From NCBI RefSeq assembly GCF_964340395.1, contig NC_135554.1, positions 4,764,475-4,815,474 of the forward strand: 51,000 nt of DNA, read 5' to 3'. Source of the DNA: Glandiceps talaboti. Its lineage: Eukaryota > Hemichordata > Enteropneusta > Spengelidae. The notes under the pieces were generated by a model, which worked only from the letters and a program-made list of their open reading frames with translations, was not told the DNA's origin and ran no database searches. Positions 37,763 to 51,000 of this stretch are shown here, in pieces. A program made the translations under genes and the position numbers. Every line of letters starts with the position of its first letter. Position 1 is the first letter of the stretch.

Positions 37763-39573
37763 TAATACATAACACTTTACAGTATCTTTATTAAGGCAAA
37801 ATGAAAAAGATATGTGTTTTCGATAACCGGACCGATCGTAGATTAGGCCACTGATCTTAACAGTTTCTTATTAATTTATTCTTCATTATTTAAAACAAAA
37901 AAGATGACACAATTCCTTGTCTGTTTTCCTTCCCTGTCATGTTTGTACATATTTCATTAACGTATCACTGAAGGGATATTCTGACCGACATCTCGTTTGT
38001 TTTTGTGTGGAAGCAACGATTAAACAGATAAAATATAAAATAAAATCCTGACCTACCTACCCTATTTTCTGAGGCTATTTGTTTTCGCCTAAGTAAATGA
38101 CTGAGAAAAACCATGCATATATTTTCTCAAATCTTGAACATAAAAGATGTGGTAAAGCCATGCTCCCAATGCTTCAGTTTGAGAGAAGAATATTGAACTT
38201 TCGTTGATTATCATGGGCAAAGGACACTGACAGTGATATCTTTTAACCATATCTAAATGCACAAAGACATGATCAAGCCTCTACCCTGTTTAATCATTCA
38301 TTACTTAAAGGGATTTCTATGATCTTGACCTGTAAGCTCAATGCTAAATGCTAGCCTCCAAGCTAAATTAAGTTCATAAGTTATGATCGAGCAATTAGCA
38401 ATCACACGGCGTGGTAAAGATGTCAAGACCGTGCTTTACTACTACGGTATGACCTTGATTGCATCCTTCACTCCTGTTCCACTTGCTCCCTGGGGTGAAA
38501 TACACTCTTAACTTCGGCTCAGTATATTAGTATGGGTATTTGTATATGTTGTAAGCTGTGGTGCAATGTTGTTAATACAAGCATCCAGGGTGCTTTTATT
38601 TTCATACTTTTGGGACACTCTTGAGAGTATTGGCTTTCATGAATAGCAGAATTAGAGAAAATTTCACTCACTGTAATAGTTCACAATAAGATGCAACTAC
38701 CTAAATACAAACCTAATATGTATTTAATATTTCGTGGTTTAGTGTTTTAGTAAATATACCATTGTTACATTCTGTCTGTTATATTTTTACATGTTTTTTA
38801 AATAACGTACCGTAACATTGACTGTTACACTAATGGCTATTACAGAAAACTAGGAAACACGACTGTCATATCGATGAAGCAGTTAAGGTAATAGAACACT
38901 GAATCTTTATGAACTAAAGTACAAAAATGTCTGTTTACACTACTTTGTGTTTGACATTGCAGTATCATGATACTAATCAACATTCAGTGTCTGGTAGTCG
39001 AACATCCACTTTGTCCTCAGAATTAGATTAGATACATGAAATATGCTACTATCCTAAGAATAGAAATTCCATGGTACATGATGTATTATCTAATCCCTCA
39101 AAGTATTGATATCAAAATCATGTCTCAATATAATCTAGTGATGCAGATGTAGACAGGCTAAAAGAGAGTTATATTAAAGTCGGCGTCATTTTCAGATCAA
39201 ACACGATGGCGTTACATGTTCAAGTTATGTTTTTTAGCAGAGGATGACCACAATTGATAGTATTATGAAGGAATTTACTTTTACATTTTTAGATTTCTTT
39301 GCGATGAATTTAGTCAAAAGAAAATTATGTAACTTTTTACTGTGAATGTACTGACTACGTTTACTTAAAAAATGACAGGATCACGAACCCTTTCCTATGT
39401 ATATGTATTGTAGAAAACTGACATTTGGTTTCCTGCGAGATATTACAAACCAGAATGACAATACAGTTTCAATCAAGCGGCACGCCATGTCTCACATCTC
39501 GCACAAGATTGTTTTGTTACAAATTACATAAAACAAAATACAGACACTGATAGCGTGCAAGCATACAAGAGGG

Positions 39574-39654
39574 TACATTTAATATCTCACTGATGAAACA
39601 AGACAGATTCAAACACAGAACTGTTTATTTGTGTTCACAGTGAGATAAAATGTA
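39574..39654. repeat. 81-nt imperfect inverted repeat
   Basis: TACATTTAATATCTCACTG (39574-39592) pairs with CAGTGAGATAAAATGTA (39638-39654) apart from a small bulge. AACACA and TGTGTT inside can pair too. The long internal loop makes a miRNA precursor less likely than for the 37.7-kb hairpin. Confidence 0.5.
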
Positions 39655-40652
39655 ATATTTCACGTGCGTGCGCGCCGTCAGTGCCTGTATTTTGTTTGCG
39701 CGTAAATTTCTACTAATGTTGGGTGAGATGTAACAAATTATTATGCCCATAAATGAAATAATTAAATAATTGCCGCCAATAAACTCTATAGTCTTTCTGG
39801 TTTGGTAGTAAACGCGGAGGTATGATCAAACATTTGAAATAAGTCTTATATATAAAAAACCCACACACCTAAAAATTAACTAACTATTGAACACTAAGCA
39901 TATCCATATTGTCACACTGTGAATACTCGAAATATCTAGTACCATATATGAACTCGAAAGCAAATAAAACATTATTATTTTGTTGGTATCAACCAGTGCA
40001 ATTATATTGATGTACATACATACGTTAAGTTATATGAGACACATGTTCCTACTTTTACGATTCTTCCCACTGTTTCTGATATGTGGAATCTGCGTAGGAG
40101 TAATTTTTAAAACAATCTCAGTATGTTCTCGACGTAACGGTCATTGCCATTGGGACATCTATTAAAACCTTTCAAATAGAGATTAATTCAACGTTTTATA
40201 AATGTTCCCTGTTGGTAACGACGCCATGCATGAACGAATGGTTGACTAACTAATCACATTGTTGAGAGGAGTACACCCCCTGCAGACAATTAAGTGTTCT
40301 TAGCACTAGTCCAACCAGCATAGAACTGTGCATATAGTGATGACCTTCAATACCGAATGACGTCTAACTTAAGTTCGCTACTTTGACCAACATGGTGTAC
40401 ATTAATGAAATCGCGGATTAAACATAAACGTTGACATATATCATACAACTGCAGTGTTGGGTACCAGGTGCATATAGAGCGTTTTGGTTTTAAAATATCA
40501 AAGGCCAGAGGATCAACTCTTTAAAAAATGAGTTAAGATAAAAAGAGAAGGGGAGACCAGATCCGTAACCACTCAAAACTCATTTATAGCTGGCGTTTGA
40601 AGTCAGACTATAATTTGAGATTGTGAAAATCTTGGGAAACACTCAATCAATT

Positions 40653-40797
40653 ACACACACACATACATACATACATACATACATACATACATACATACAT
40701 ACATACATACATACATACATACATACATGCATACATACATACATGCATACATACATGCATACATACATACATACATACATACATACATACATACATA
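40653..40797. repeat. (CATA)n microsatellite
   Basis: A short (AC)n start leads into about 33 CATA units with occasional CATG variants. Confidence 0.95.
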
Positions 40798-41208
40798 GTG
40801 TATCGGATATGTCTATTTCAGGTGTGTGTAAGGTTTCTTGTGATGGGGATGATTGATTGAGGTTGAAGGAGGAGGAAATCATTTTCCATCTTGGACCGCT
40901 GGAACCCCATGGAATTACTAGATTATTTACATCATTCCCTAATATCTAACTAGTACGATTATTCTATCTTTCAGGCGTGTTCTATATGGTTCATTTTGGT
41001 GCGCATGACTTTTAGATCTTCCCGTAATTTAACCGGTAAAAAGAACTCGCGGTATGTCGTTCTATTCGATAACATTTAGATATACAGTCAGGTGATGACC
41101 TACTATATATCTTGCCTTGATATCCTATGATAAAGAATATTGATTCGAAACGACGGATTGCATTTATTGATCGGGACTGTTTCACTCGTTCCTTATGCAC
41201 TTCTTTCT

Positions 41209-41281
41209 ACATACATACATACATACATACATACATACATACATACATGCATACACACATACATACATACATACACACACC
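41209..41281. repeat. (CATA)n microsatellite
   Basis: About 17 CATA units with CATG and CACA variants, ending in (AC)n and a CCCACTCACCCACC stretch. Confidence 0.95.
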
Positions 41282-44276
41282 CAACCCATGGCACCCACTC
41301 ACCCACCTACCCACATGTCATTCTGAAACATGGTATTTTTCGCAACTTAGAATTTTCTCGGAAACCACGTATGTCTCAAAGAAGCAGAGATAATAAGTAC
41401 CAGAATACAGTGAATAGTAGTAGTCTGAGTAGTAGTAATTGAGGTTCATATCTGATGACAGGTATCAACAGGCACTAATGAGCAGAACCTTGGATTTCAC
41501 TAATTCTCGCCTTGGACTGGTGTCTCAATCATATTATATGAACACCACAGCCGTTAATTTATTCTAAACGTGTTACAAATTAGTGTATGTATCTTGATTT
41601 GTTCAACCATGTAAGATATCGTCCAAAGAGACAACATAATAAAGGCGGTGAATTCAGAAACTTTCAATGTCACATGATAATTTAATCGAACTAGTCCCAA
41701 ACTAACGAAACGTGCAAAACACTTTTGCAAGGTTATCAAAGTCGTAATGACAGTATGTAAGGGACTGGGCATACATACTAGGGGCCGGGCCGGTGTTTCC
41801 AGAAGTCCATGGCGTGAAAAGGATTGACACGCTCCAGGACCACGGACAAAAATTAATGACCTCTTTTTCTGCCATTAGAATATCTCCTCTGCCATCGGAA
41901 TATCTGTAATCCAAAATATCATTCCACAAAGTTATGACCCTCCCCCACAGACTTGGAAAAAATGGCTAAACCCCCCAAATCAAACAATCAAACAAACAAA
42001 CAAACAAACAAACAAACAAACAAACAAACAAACAAACAAACAAACAAACAACATCGGCTCCTATCTCCCTGTCATCAATGCCCTGTCAATAGGTGTATAG
42101 CGATATGAAAAATGTTATATTTCTACATCCTTTCATCAGCAGTCAAGAAGAAGCCCTAGTAAAAACATGAGCATCATTTTCATTCTGTGCTTTTAATGTC
42201 CTTCTCATAGCCCTTGGTCTTCATTTTCTTATGGACACTGCAACCATTTTTCATACCTGTGATTATTAGCCATTGTACGTTTACATTGAATTGAAATGGC
42301 TTCGTTTTTGCTATTCTCGTCAAAATATACACCAGGAATGACATCGAGAAGTTGTAAGCATTTTTTCTCGCTCTCAAGAGCATGATTGAAGTCAGCAAAT
42401 ACTAAGAAATCAACTTACTACGTATAAGAAGATGTTAATTAAGCGACGACAAAAATTGTCTTTCTGTCATTCCCCATATGGTTATATTTTAAAGCATTAC
42501 AATCGTATGGTAGTCAGGTTAAGACAAAATATATGCATTCTAGAGTGTCTAGTATGTAATGAATTTGTAACACACAATATCTTTCTGTATCTTCTTTGAT
42601 ATTAAACTATCAAAAGAACATCTACCAATGCCATTTCATGTACACCTTTGAAATAAGCTGTGATATCATTAATTATTCAATATGTATGTTTAATGATATA
42701 TCTAATACACTAAAGGTGAATATTAAATACATGTCTACGTCATAAATCTACCCAAATCAATGTTGTAGGGGTGTAAGCAGATTTTATACTTCTTTCACTG
42801 GCACATCAGGGGCTCATATAAAATTAAGAATTCTATAACAGTTAAATGCTCGCATGATTTTAAAGGCTTTAATTTTTATGACAGGAGTGCGTCGAGAGAT
42901 TGCTTTATGTCCCTCATTTGTAACCAAGAACGGTTTTTGTATTGCCACGGAATTGTAAAAGTCTTAGATTAAATGTAAAATTCATATTATACATATATCC
43001 AGTGTTATCTTGCTTTCAACCCACGTGTAATTCAGTATGAATGTCGGGTCTTTTCTCGCAAATTGCATTGACTGTTTTTGATTTTATCTTATTGCACGTT
43101 ATCACATTTTGGTCATTTAGTTTCACTAGTAAGCAGAATAAGTAATGATACCTGTGGTAATTCCTTCACTGTTATCAACGGCAATCACACAAATGTAAAA
43201 GTAAAGTAACGAAGATGTAGTTTGCTTTCATTATTACCGCGTCAGAATCGAAATTAATGCAGCGATGAGAAATCACATTTAGGTTAACGAAGTTGTTATT
43301 GGTTTTCACTCCAAGATGTGTTTAAAGATTCTGTGTACGATATAAAAGAATGTTGAGAATGTTTTATAAATGCGAGAAACTTTCTTCGTATTACCGTAAG
43401 GAGAACACAACAGTGAATGTATGTAACTAATAGACGCACCTCAAATAAGTGTACATTTGGGATGCTGCTATCAGGACATTTCAAAGATGTTTAGTCATAC
43501 CTTGCGTGGGCTACATAGATTACAACGTATGACACACAGGAAAATCAACTGTGCAAGTAGCATTGGCCTTTCAAGTTGTCTTGTTGACTTTTCTCTGCAG
43601 GAGAAATCGGATACTTTCATATTTCAAGTGTAATTATAAAAAATCGTAGATAATTCTTATTTTCCCGACGCTTTTCCCTGCATAGGCTAACTATAATACG
43701 TTATGATCATGTCTACAAATTGCAATAAGCTACATGAATTACAAAATGATATTACATTATGATAGTAACCCCTGCAATATTGCAAGACAACAAATACCCA
43801 GGATTGGGTCAGTTCAACAGATTTTCTTTTATATTTGCTTGGACCATAATTAAACACTATGTTCGCTCTAAGTGTACGTCATCATCACACGTGTCAGTGA
43901 GGAAATTGCGTTTCGTTATCTATCGATGTCGATTTTGTGTGATAAAATATTTATTTGTGTTTGAAGCTCAAATTTAATCTCACGACAAATGCTTTAGATA
44001 AAAGAAAAAGCTTAACAATTAGCAATGATACCACACCAATAATACATATATTGTTGTATGCAATACATGTGTGAATGCTTAACGATTTTGAAAATGAAAC
44101 CTTAGATATGAGATGTTATTCATAATCAAACGAAAAGAAACCACGTCAGCAAAGACACAGAAATCACTGGTGGATAAACCGAGAAGGGAAAATTTCAGAT
44201 CAATCTTTGTGAACACAGCTACTTCACTCAGAAGTGTAAGTGACATCTCTAATTTCATTTGAAATATAATACATTG
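41282..44276. other. spacer with one (AAAC)n microsatellite
   Basis: No gene recognised. The only strong feature is (AAAC)n at 41981-42052. ORFs are all below 80 codons. Confidence 0.4.
41981..42052. repeat. (AAAC)n microsatellite
   Basis: About 17 tandem CAAA/AAAC units. Confidence 0.95.
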
Positions 44277-44657
44277 AATTTCACAATACTGTGCAGCTTT
44301 TCTGTTTCATGCAACCACACAGAAACCAATAAGAAACTGCATATAGCAAGATCGCATTGTTTTTGCTACATTTAGTGTAAATGAAAAAAAACTGTTCCAA
44401 TGTATTGTAACTCCATCAGCCATTCAGACGCCAATGTCTGTCTTAGTCCCAAACACCCAATAAAGGGCACATAAAATGTCCTTTGCGGTGTTCATTTGAT
44501 GTTTGTAGCATTGTGTAGTTCATTTCACTTAGACAAAATGTGGCAAGAAACTGTACTCATTTAATCTTGCTATCTTAAAGTTTAGCATGTCCAGTTTCTT
44601 ATCATTAGTTTCTGCGTGATTGTATCAAACAGAAAAGCTGCACGGTATTGTGAAATT
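44277..44657. mobile_element. 381-bp fold-back / long-TIR MITE-like element
   Basis: The left arm 44277-44339 (AATTTCACAATACTGTGCAG...AAGAAACTG) is the reverse complement of 44592-44657 with a few substitutions and a small gap; GCAGCTTTTCTGTTT is identical in both arms. Weaker complementarity (ATAGCAAGAT, then TTGC/GCTACATTT words) continues inward, so arms may extend beyond 130 bp. No ORF, and no target duplication was found. Confidence 0.8.
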
Positions 44658-47600
44658 TTCTGTAGTACAGTGATATGTCAGCAACATGTTATGAACAAGA
44701 TAGCTGGCCTGACAACTTGTCAGTAATATGTCACATCAGATGCAAATTCCAAAATGCTGTAGTGAATCTGATAAAACGCAAAAACAACGAATCTTTGAAA
44801 TGAGAATATTAATTAACGTTTCGTATAATATAGTGCGTCGGGACGTATCAATTTACATGAAATGCGCAAGCAATGAAAAGTGCTTTTGGAATGTTTAAGC
44901 ACGGGAAAGAAACATTTGCCCAACAATTTGTATGGACATTCTTTGATGAACAGTCGCTGCAACCCTTCCAAATATAACGGTCGACGAGTGGAGTCGTTAC
45001 TAGAACCATTGGATAATACAAATCCTTTGTTTTTAAATTGATAGTTTATAGCATAATTTTGTCCAGTTCTTTGAGTGCGTCAAACGCTGTGTGTGCCTGG
45101 TAACGACTTCATGATATCCCACTGAGTAACAAATAAGGGGTACTTATCTACCAGGCTTGTACGGGATATTACGTGCTCTGAAATAGTAATTATCATTAGT
45201 GTCAACTATTGTGTGATTTATAGTCTTGTCGTTCAACACATTTGTGTATAAATCATTGTGCTGACCACTATTCTATTTTATTCAAATTGCTTTAGGCGCC
45301 AGTATTGGCACGGGAATATAATAACTGTTGACGTGGAGAGTGTCGAAAAAAGGTGTGAAATGAGCCTGAAATGATGAACACCAAATTGAATAAAATAGCA
45401 AGACTTGGGGGAAATGCTACAAAATATACATTTTTTTCTGCATGCGTGAATTAACACTGTTTACTCACTTATCCAAACACTTTGATTGGTACTTTTTGTT
45501 AGAAAACGTCAATTGGTTTGACATACCGACGCATCTATGAAAATTGAGTGAGGAAACAATCATTTTACTAAAAGTTAAGACGTCTAGGGTGTTCATTCTG
45601 TGCTTTTCGTCCGTCTTCAAACACCCAGGTGAAATTATAAAGTCATACTATATACATCAACATATTGTTCACTTAATGTATCGAAGTGTGAATAATGAAA
45701 TACCGCAAACCAAGACTCGAACCAAACTTTGTTGGACGTCGAAACCAAACAACATATAATGGTATATTTGTACGAGTCATTGTTTATAATTGATACCATG
45801 TCTTGATTACCAAGTATCGTTGGGTATAATATTACAGTATGGAACACCTCGACCTACAGTCACACATACTGTCATACTTATTTTAAGGTTTGACATGGCA
45901 AGCTGTGACAAGGAATCCCTTACCCTATTGTTGTGTGAAGCATCCCATAAAACAACACCTGGTCTAAATCGATAGGAATAAAATTACTAGAATCTATCGG
46001 AAGTTAAATATTTGTTCGCGTTCTATGTCAATGCACTTGATCCTGAGTGGAAGTGTTCCGGTACTCAGAGAACAAATAGTTTGTTTCACCAAAATGTTGC
46101 TCTTTGAACCACAACTACTTTGACTTCTTTCGGTTATGACAAAGCAAACAGGTTTCCAAACAAATTAAAAATCTCAAATAAAACATTGTAATCTTAGCTA
46201 TGGGTCATGAATATCATTAAAATAAACTGACCAATATGTTGACATACAATGCAAGTAAACAATCAACACTTTAATATTCTTGTAGTTTGTACATATCTCT
46301 CTCAAATCTCCACAATGACAGATTGTTTTGTCAGTGGATGATGTATAGACAATAGCTGCAAAGAAAAATGATCACAATTTGGTCTTTGAAGTTGTAAAGT
46401 TTAGCTTTGCCATGGTTAGGCCCAATATCATCAAAGCCTGCATTCGACTAAATTATACATTAATAATGTATTTTTTAATTTACACAAAGTTTCGTTATTT
46501 TAGTAATGTAATTTGTAGTGAATATTCTCCCTTATAATGACCTTGAAGAATTTGCCAATGATTTAATGCAATATCCTCACTCGACAGAAACTGATAAGAT
46601 ATACTCACAGCCAACTGAAACGCTTGCACTTTGTGAGATAACTACCATGACATGCTAGAAACACCTTAACAGCTTAACATTTAACCTTGAAAATCCATGT
46701 CAGGGTCAAGCATGTGGCATGAGCAGAACATATGGAAATGGTGTTGGACACTTTAGTAATCATGATTTGAATATATTTTATGTATTTCATATTTTACAGT
46801 TTTAGTGCCCACAGACTTTGATCTGTTCAATTCTGCCAAGACTAAAGAGATTGAAGCACTGTGATTGCACTAATTCATTTCCCTTTTGGCGCCAATGACA
46901 CAGTTGCTGTATACTGTACGCACTACCTTATGGCACAAGTAATATAATTTTTAATACATAAATAACGACAATTTCGGTATAAATAGGGGAATTAAATAAA
47001 AGTAGGCTTTCAATGTTTTTGAAATGGTGGGTGAGGCTCAGAAGACATTATATTCTTTCCATCGACTCTGCTCACTTTATTTATTGCAAGATAAGAGAAA
47101 TCAGCATCCTCTTTATAGTAGCCAGCCGAATGCACTTTGTTTCAACACGCGGTGAGATAACTTTTTTGTTTTCTTTTTAATCTTATGGTATGAAATCGTT
47201 CTTTATCTCTTCGCAATGGTTTATCTAGACGTATGTCTTCTGGTCTACTTTTGATATAAGTAGCCAATCAAACAATGCATCAGGCTAGGTTTAAGCTAGG
47301 TTAATGGACATCAATATATGGTTATTATCTTTATTCCATGCATATGCTGCCTCTAAAACCCGACAGCATGACCTTGATTGTGAACAGATGACAGGGGTTG
47401 AGCTTAGCGGTGACGTCAGAAAATTAGGAGTAATATACACTTCACAACATGTCATTCAGTTCTAATTGCTGCAATCTTACAATGAAGTACTTATCATGTA
47501 TTGAGGTTCTACTTCACTTACACATTTATACACAAAAAACAGCCTTAAACCCGTGTCACGCTGACTCGCAAGAACGTGGTATGTTTTATAAATGGGATTG

Positions 47601-49275
47601 TAGGAGTCTTTATCTTACTAGCAGGAGATAATTTTCGAATAAAGACCTGATTATATTTGTTAATTACTCTATGGCGTCGAGCAGCCGATACGGCACGACA
47701 ACCACGTGTGCAACATGTAATGAAACGACTATCAATGTAGAACAATTTAGGTTCATCAAGTATTTGAATGTCTCTGACGGTTAGTGATACACCTTTGTTA
47801 TGCCTAGACATACCCAGCTGCTTTCTTGAGGGGAAAAATAATTTCAATGTTACAATCTCAATAGTAGTTTTGAATTGCAATTTGTCGTATCCTGTACCGT
47901 TTCACTACATACCGAGATGTCATGCAGAGACAAGGATGATGCATACTAACCTTACTGATAAGATCGAATGCACGGTAATCAGTCATGTGAGGATTTACTA
48001 ATTTATTCGACACAACGTATTTCCCGCCAAAATTATTCAACAACAACTATGATTTTTGATATTAAACAATTCAGATTACAATTTAATTTTAGAGCAGCAT
48101 TAAGCACAATTTGATTTTACATACACTGGTCACAAAAGGTTTGGTTAAAAACACACCGGATAAAATATATTTAGAGTTGTATTGTGTACGAAGTTTCCGC
48201 ACAAAGATGGAGTCGACAGGTCTATTCCACATATAGGTTTACATGTGTATAGATAAAAATACACGCGAATGGATTGTTCTTGGCGGATGCATGTAAGATG
48301 ATGGGTGTAATCGTGCAGTGAACTATCCGTAATCACGACCCAGAAGCAATTTTGTATCGTCATCTTGCAAATTTGTATTAACACAAATTGTTACACCATT
48401 GGGCTCCCGGTGATTATGATATTGAATGTATTCTGCTCCATTAATTGAAATAGGGCTGATGAACAGGATGCTTGTACGAGGAACATCATAGCCTACATTA
48501 GCCATGTCATGAATAAAAGTACTTGTGAACGGCAAGTCTACATGTAAAACATTCTGCCTGCATAGTCAAACTAATACCGTACACTCGTTATGCCAGCGTC
48601 ATGCTGTCAACGCCTTTGATTAGGCTGAGTGATTTGTTTCTATAGATGGCGAACACTTACAACTGCGTTGACTCTCACAAAATTTAAACCAATTTTTTCC
48701 AAACACGGTGTATATGTATATCTTCGATACTGAAAATGGCGCAAAAAGAATTGGACAAATTTACCCGACAGAATCGTTTCACCACATTGTTACCACAACT
48801 TTTCAAATAGTTATTTTTGATTCTTTAACATTCTTAATACAAGTCAGGAATTCATCGAGACGCATTTACACCACTATATAAACAAGGTATTTTTATGCTC
48901 TCATATCATAATGAAGGGCACGACGGGTGTTTTACATTCCGATTGACTAATTTGTCTCTCACATGATTTTTATGATGTTATATAAAGAGACAACATTTTC
49001 GTGAGGTTATGTTCTCCTCAATGTAAATAATCAGTTAATTTGATGGTAATGTGCAATAATTTACCTTGCCTTCTCTATCTCCATTAACGGTTTATTGCTG
49101 GGCATGATGGGAAGAACCAAACAGCTATGTAAATTACGTACAGTAGAGCATGTAGTGGTATTGCGTCATACATAATAAAACGGAAAAAATGTCTATCGCA
49201 GATTTCTTTTCAAAAATTGAGAATGAGATACCAATACAACAGTTGAGTATGTCATCGTTTAATATAACCAGCCCG
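44658..49275. other. spacer with no recognisable gene
   Basis: 4.6 kb of unique AT-rich sequence. A 111-codon minus-strand ORF at 47545-47880 has a basic product without recognisable motifs and is not called. A CRE palindrome TGACGTCA is at 47411-47418. Confidence 0.35.
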
Positions 49276-49417
49276 ATCGATCGATCGATCAATCAGTCTG
49301 TCTGTCTGTCAGTAAACCAGTCAAACAAACAAACAAACAAACAAACAAACAAACAAACAAACAAACAATAAATCAATCAGTCGATCTGTAAATCAATACA
49401 AAATATTCAAGATCTAC

Positions 49418-49468
<51 letters not shown>

Positions 49469-49490
49469 ATGTAATATAATATAATATAAT
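49276..49490. repeat. compound microsatellite: GATC, GTCT, AAAC, TA, AATAT units
   Basis: Successive short arrays: (GATC)n at about 49276-49290, (GTCT)n at about 49296-49310, (AAAC)n at 49323-49368, (TA)n at 49421-49465 and TAATA units to about 49490. The Asn/Lys/Gln/Thr-rich end of one ORF comes from the AAAC part. Confidence 0.9.
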
Positions 49491-51000
49491 CTATACTTAT
49501 TTCAGTCTATATTGCCTTTAAATCTCAACATATACATATTGTCAATCATCGTTCCAGACGTCAAATTCAATATCCGGCATAGTTTATCTTTTACGTCAAC
49601 TTAAGGTTCCTTTCACAATTCAATATGGAAATAACCCTTCTGTTCTCTAATTGACTAGATTGGAAACATATTATTGAATTAAACGTTACTGTCGGCGAGA
49701 TATCGCGATAGCTAAAAAGCCCTGTCTGCAAACACTGCATAAATTGACAGTCAAACAACGGTGATATTATCACAGCGGATACGAAATAACAACTGGCGAG
49801 AGCTATATAAAATGAAACGATCATTACTGAGAGAAAAAACGAAAAAAACGACGTGAGATCAGATTACAGGAATCAGATTGTATTCGTTGACAGATACCTA
49901 GAGACACTAAAAAGGTCATAACTATATGATTGCGAAATGTTGGCATTATGCAACTTGAAATTTACGACTCTCATATATTTGTCTGGCGATGGAATTGAGA
50001 ACATATAGAAGAATCCCCAGTTGAAAATAATGCCTGACGTTTGTGTTTGAATTGGACCAATTTAAATATTGCATTATAAATCATAGTAAATTTGCCGTAT
50101 TATAACCTCCGATCCAGTATAATATAATATTTATCAAGTTGTGCTTATTTTAGTCCCAAATCATTTTCCACGCCGTGTTATCGTCATCAGCAGCAAAAAT
50201 GTAAACGTGACATCACGAAACATAGAAACAACACGGAATGTGAGAGTTTTAATTCGAAAATATAGATTGAGGGATGTAGTCCAGTGTTTGATGGGATTTC
50301 TATACACTGTTTGTTTTATATGGAATGCAACCTATAATGTTACACCCTCATAGTAGCATGGTTAGATACATGCACTACTGGTGTAATTGTCTCATTCAAA
50401 CGCCACATATTGATAACTCAATGGCATAACATTTTAAGCAAAATATTACGTCATCGTCATCAAAATACAGATACCACCGCTGAAAGTGATAGAGCTTGTT
50501 TTATTAATAATATGCAATGAGAGAAGGACCACATGCTGTGTTTCTTTTGAGAACAAAATAATAAAGAAATAACCCGTGGTGTACTACGTTGACCGAGATG
50601 TTTTCACATAATATAGTGTCCATGATAATATCAGACATATCCTGTAATGACGGATGAGGCTAGTGCACCCGGACACCACACTAATAATGTACAATAAAGA
50701 TAGAGACATTACCAGTCATGTTAGTCACTGCAGCTTAACAGTACGTATATGGCTACACATTCACCCTTTAATAAACTGCTCTTTATATCACTGACAGCCT
50801 GTATCAATCATACCCAGTCTCACAGTCACATAGCCACTGTATGGATTAGTCGCCTTCATATTTTGTTAACACTCCGTTCACATGATGAATTGACTTATTT
50901 CAGAACGTGAATAAAATAAAAGTCAATTTACATCTAGGTATCGGAAACTAAACTAAATATGGGAGCGTAATTATACATAAACAAGGTGAAAACATTCTTT
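49491..51000. other. spacer with no recognisable gene
   Basis: Unique AT-rich sequence to the window end. ORFs of 70-77 codons have no recognisable motif. Confidence 0.4.

Noticed and set aside
45713-45722. GACTCGAACC, a B-box-like word on the minus strand
   Set aside because: No A box, no stems and no tRNA 3' end; likely chance.
47545-47880. 111-codon minus-strand ORF
   Set aside because: The basic, compositionally ordinary product has no motif, and there is no splice, promoter or poly(A) support.

Overview
The window looks like non-coding, repeat-rich DNA from a eukaryote, most likely an invertebrate metazoan. It is AT-rich and crowded with long microsatellites ((TA)n, (CATA)n, (CTGT)n, (AAAC)n, (GA)n and pentanucleotide ladders). 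It also has several minisatellites, short fold-back elements and almost no open frames longer than 140 codons. I see no bacterial operon structure, no rRNA, no intact tRNA and no CRISPR. Phylum cannot be fixed from the sequence.

The main content is a complete-looking cut-and-paste DNA transposon at about 15270-20541. Its ends are a perfect 29-bp terminal inverted repeat (15271-15299 and 20512-20540), and both ends abut (TA)n, consistent with a TA target. It carries one intact 682-codon intronless ORF (15968-18016). The protein has an acidic N-terminus, a CC-x3-C motif, a CxxC pair and a C-terminal core with three spaced Asp motifs (D407, D492, D534). I recognise it as the uncharacterised DUF7869-type transposase-like group. 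The 2.5-kb tail holds an inverted, decayed 168-bp copy of the catalytic core, a 9-copy 39-bp minisatellite, four RFX/X-box-like palindromes and a poly(A) signal. AGGTCA half-sites sit 100-170 bp upstream of the ATG. The pairing of intact ORF, perfect TIRs and TA target makes this the strongest candidate for an undescribed mobile system.

Region by region: 1-3.1 kb nothing recognisable; 3.1-5.2 kb a 40-bp minisatellite, (CAC)n, (TA)n and (ATAC)n; 8.2-8.5 kb a pentanucleotide ladder; 10.2-14.4 kb poly-T, CRE sites, (TA)n, two copies of a ~0.3-kb MITE-like family and a 146-bp fold-back; 15.3-20.5 kb the transposon; 20.5-21.8 kb compound microsatellites; 26.3 kb a 32-bp minisatellite; 29.6-30.0 kb GA/GACA/AAAC repeats; 33.7-34.2 kb a weak candidate coding exon followed by AATAAA signals; 34.9 kb a tRNA-like B box; 37.2 kb a Cys-rich ORF of doubtful status; 37.7 and 39.6 kb hairpins of microRNA-precursor size; 40.6-42.1 kb microsatellites; 44.3-44.7 kb a 381-bp fold-back element; 49.3-49.5 kb microsatellites.

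The transposase is the only protein I support with confidence. The MITE-like and fold-back elements have different termini and show no sign of mobilisation by it. Everything else is repeat, candidate regulatory sequence or unannotated spacer.
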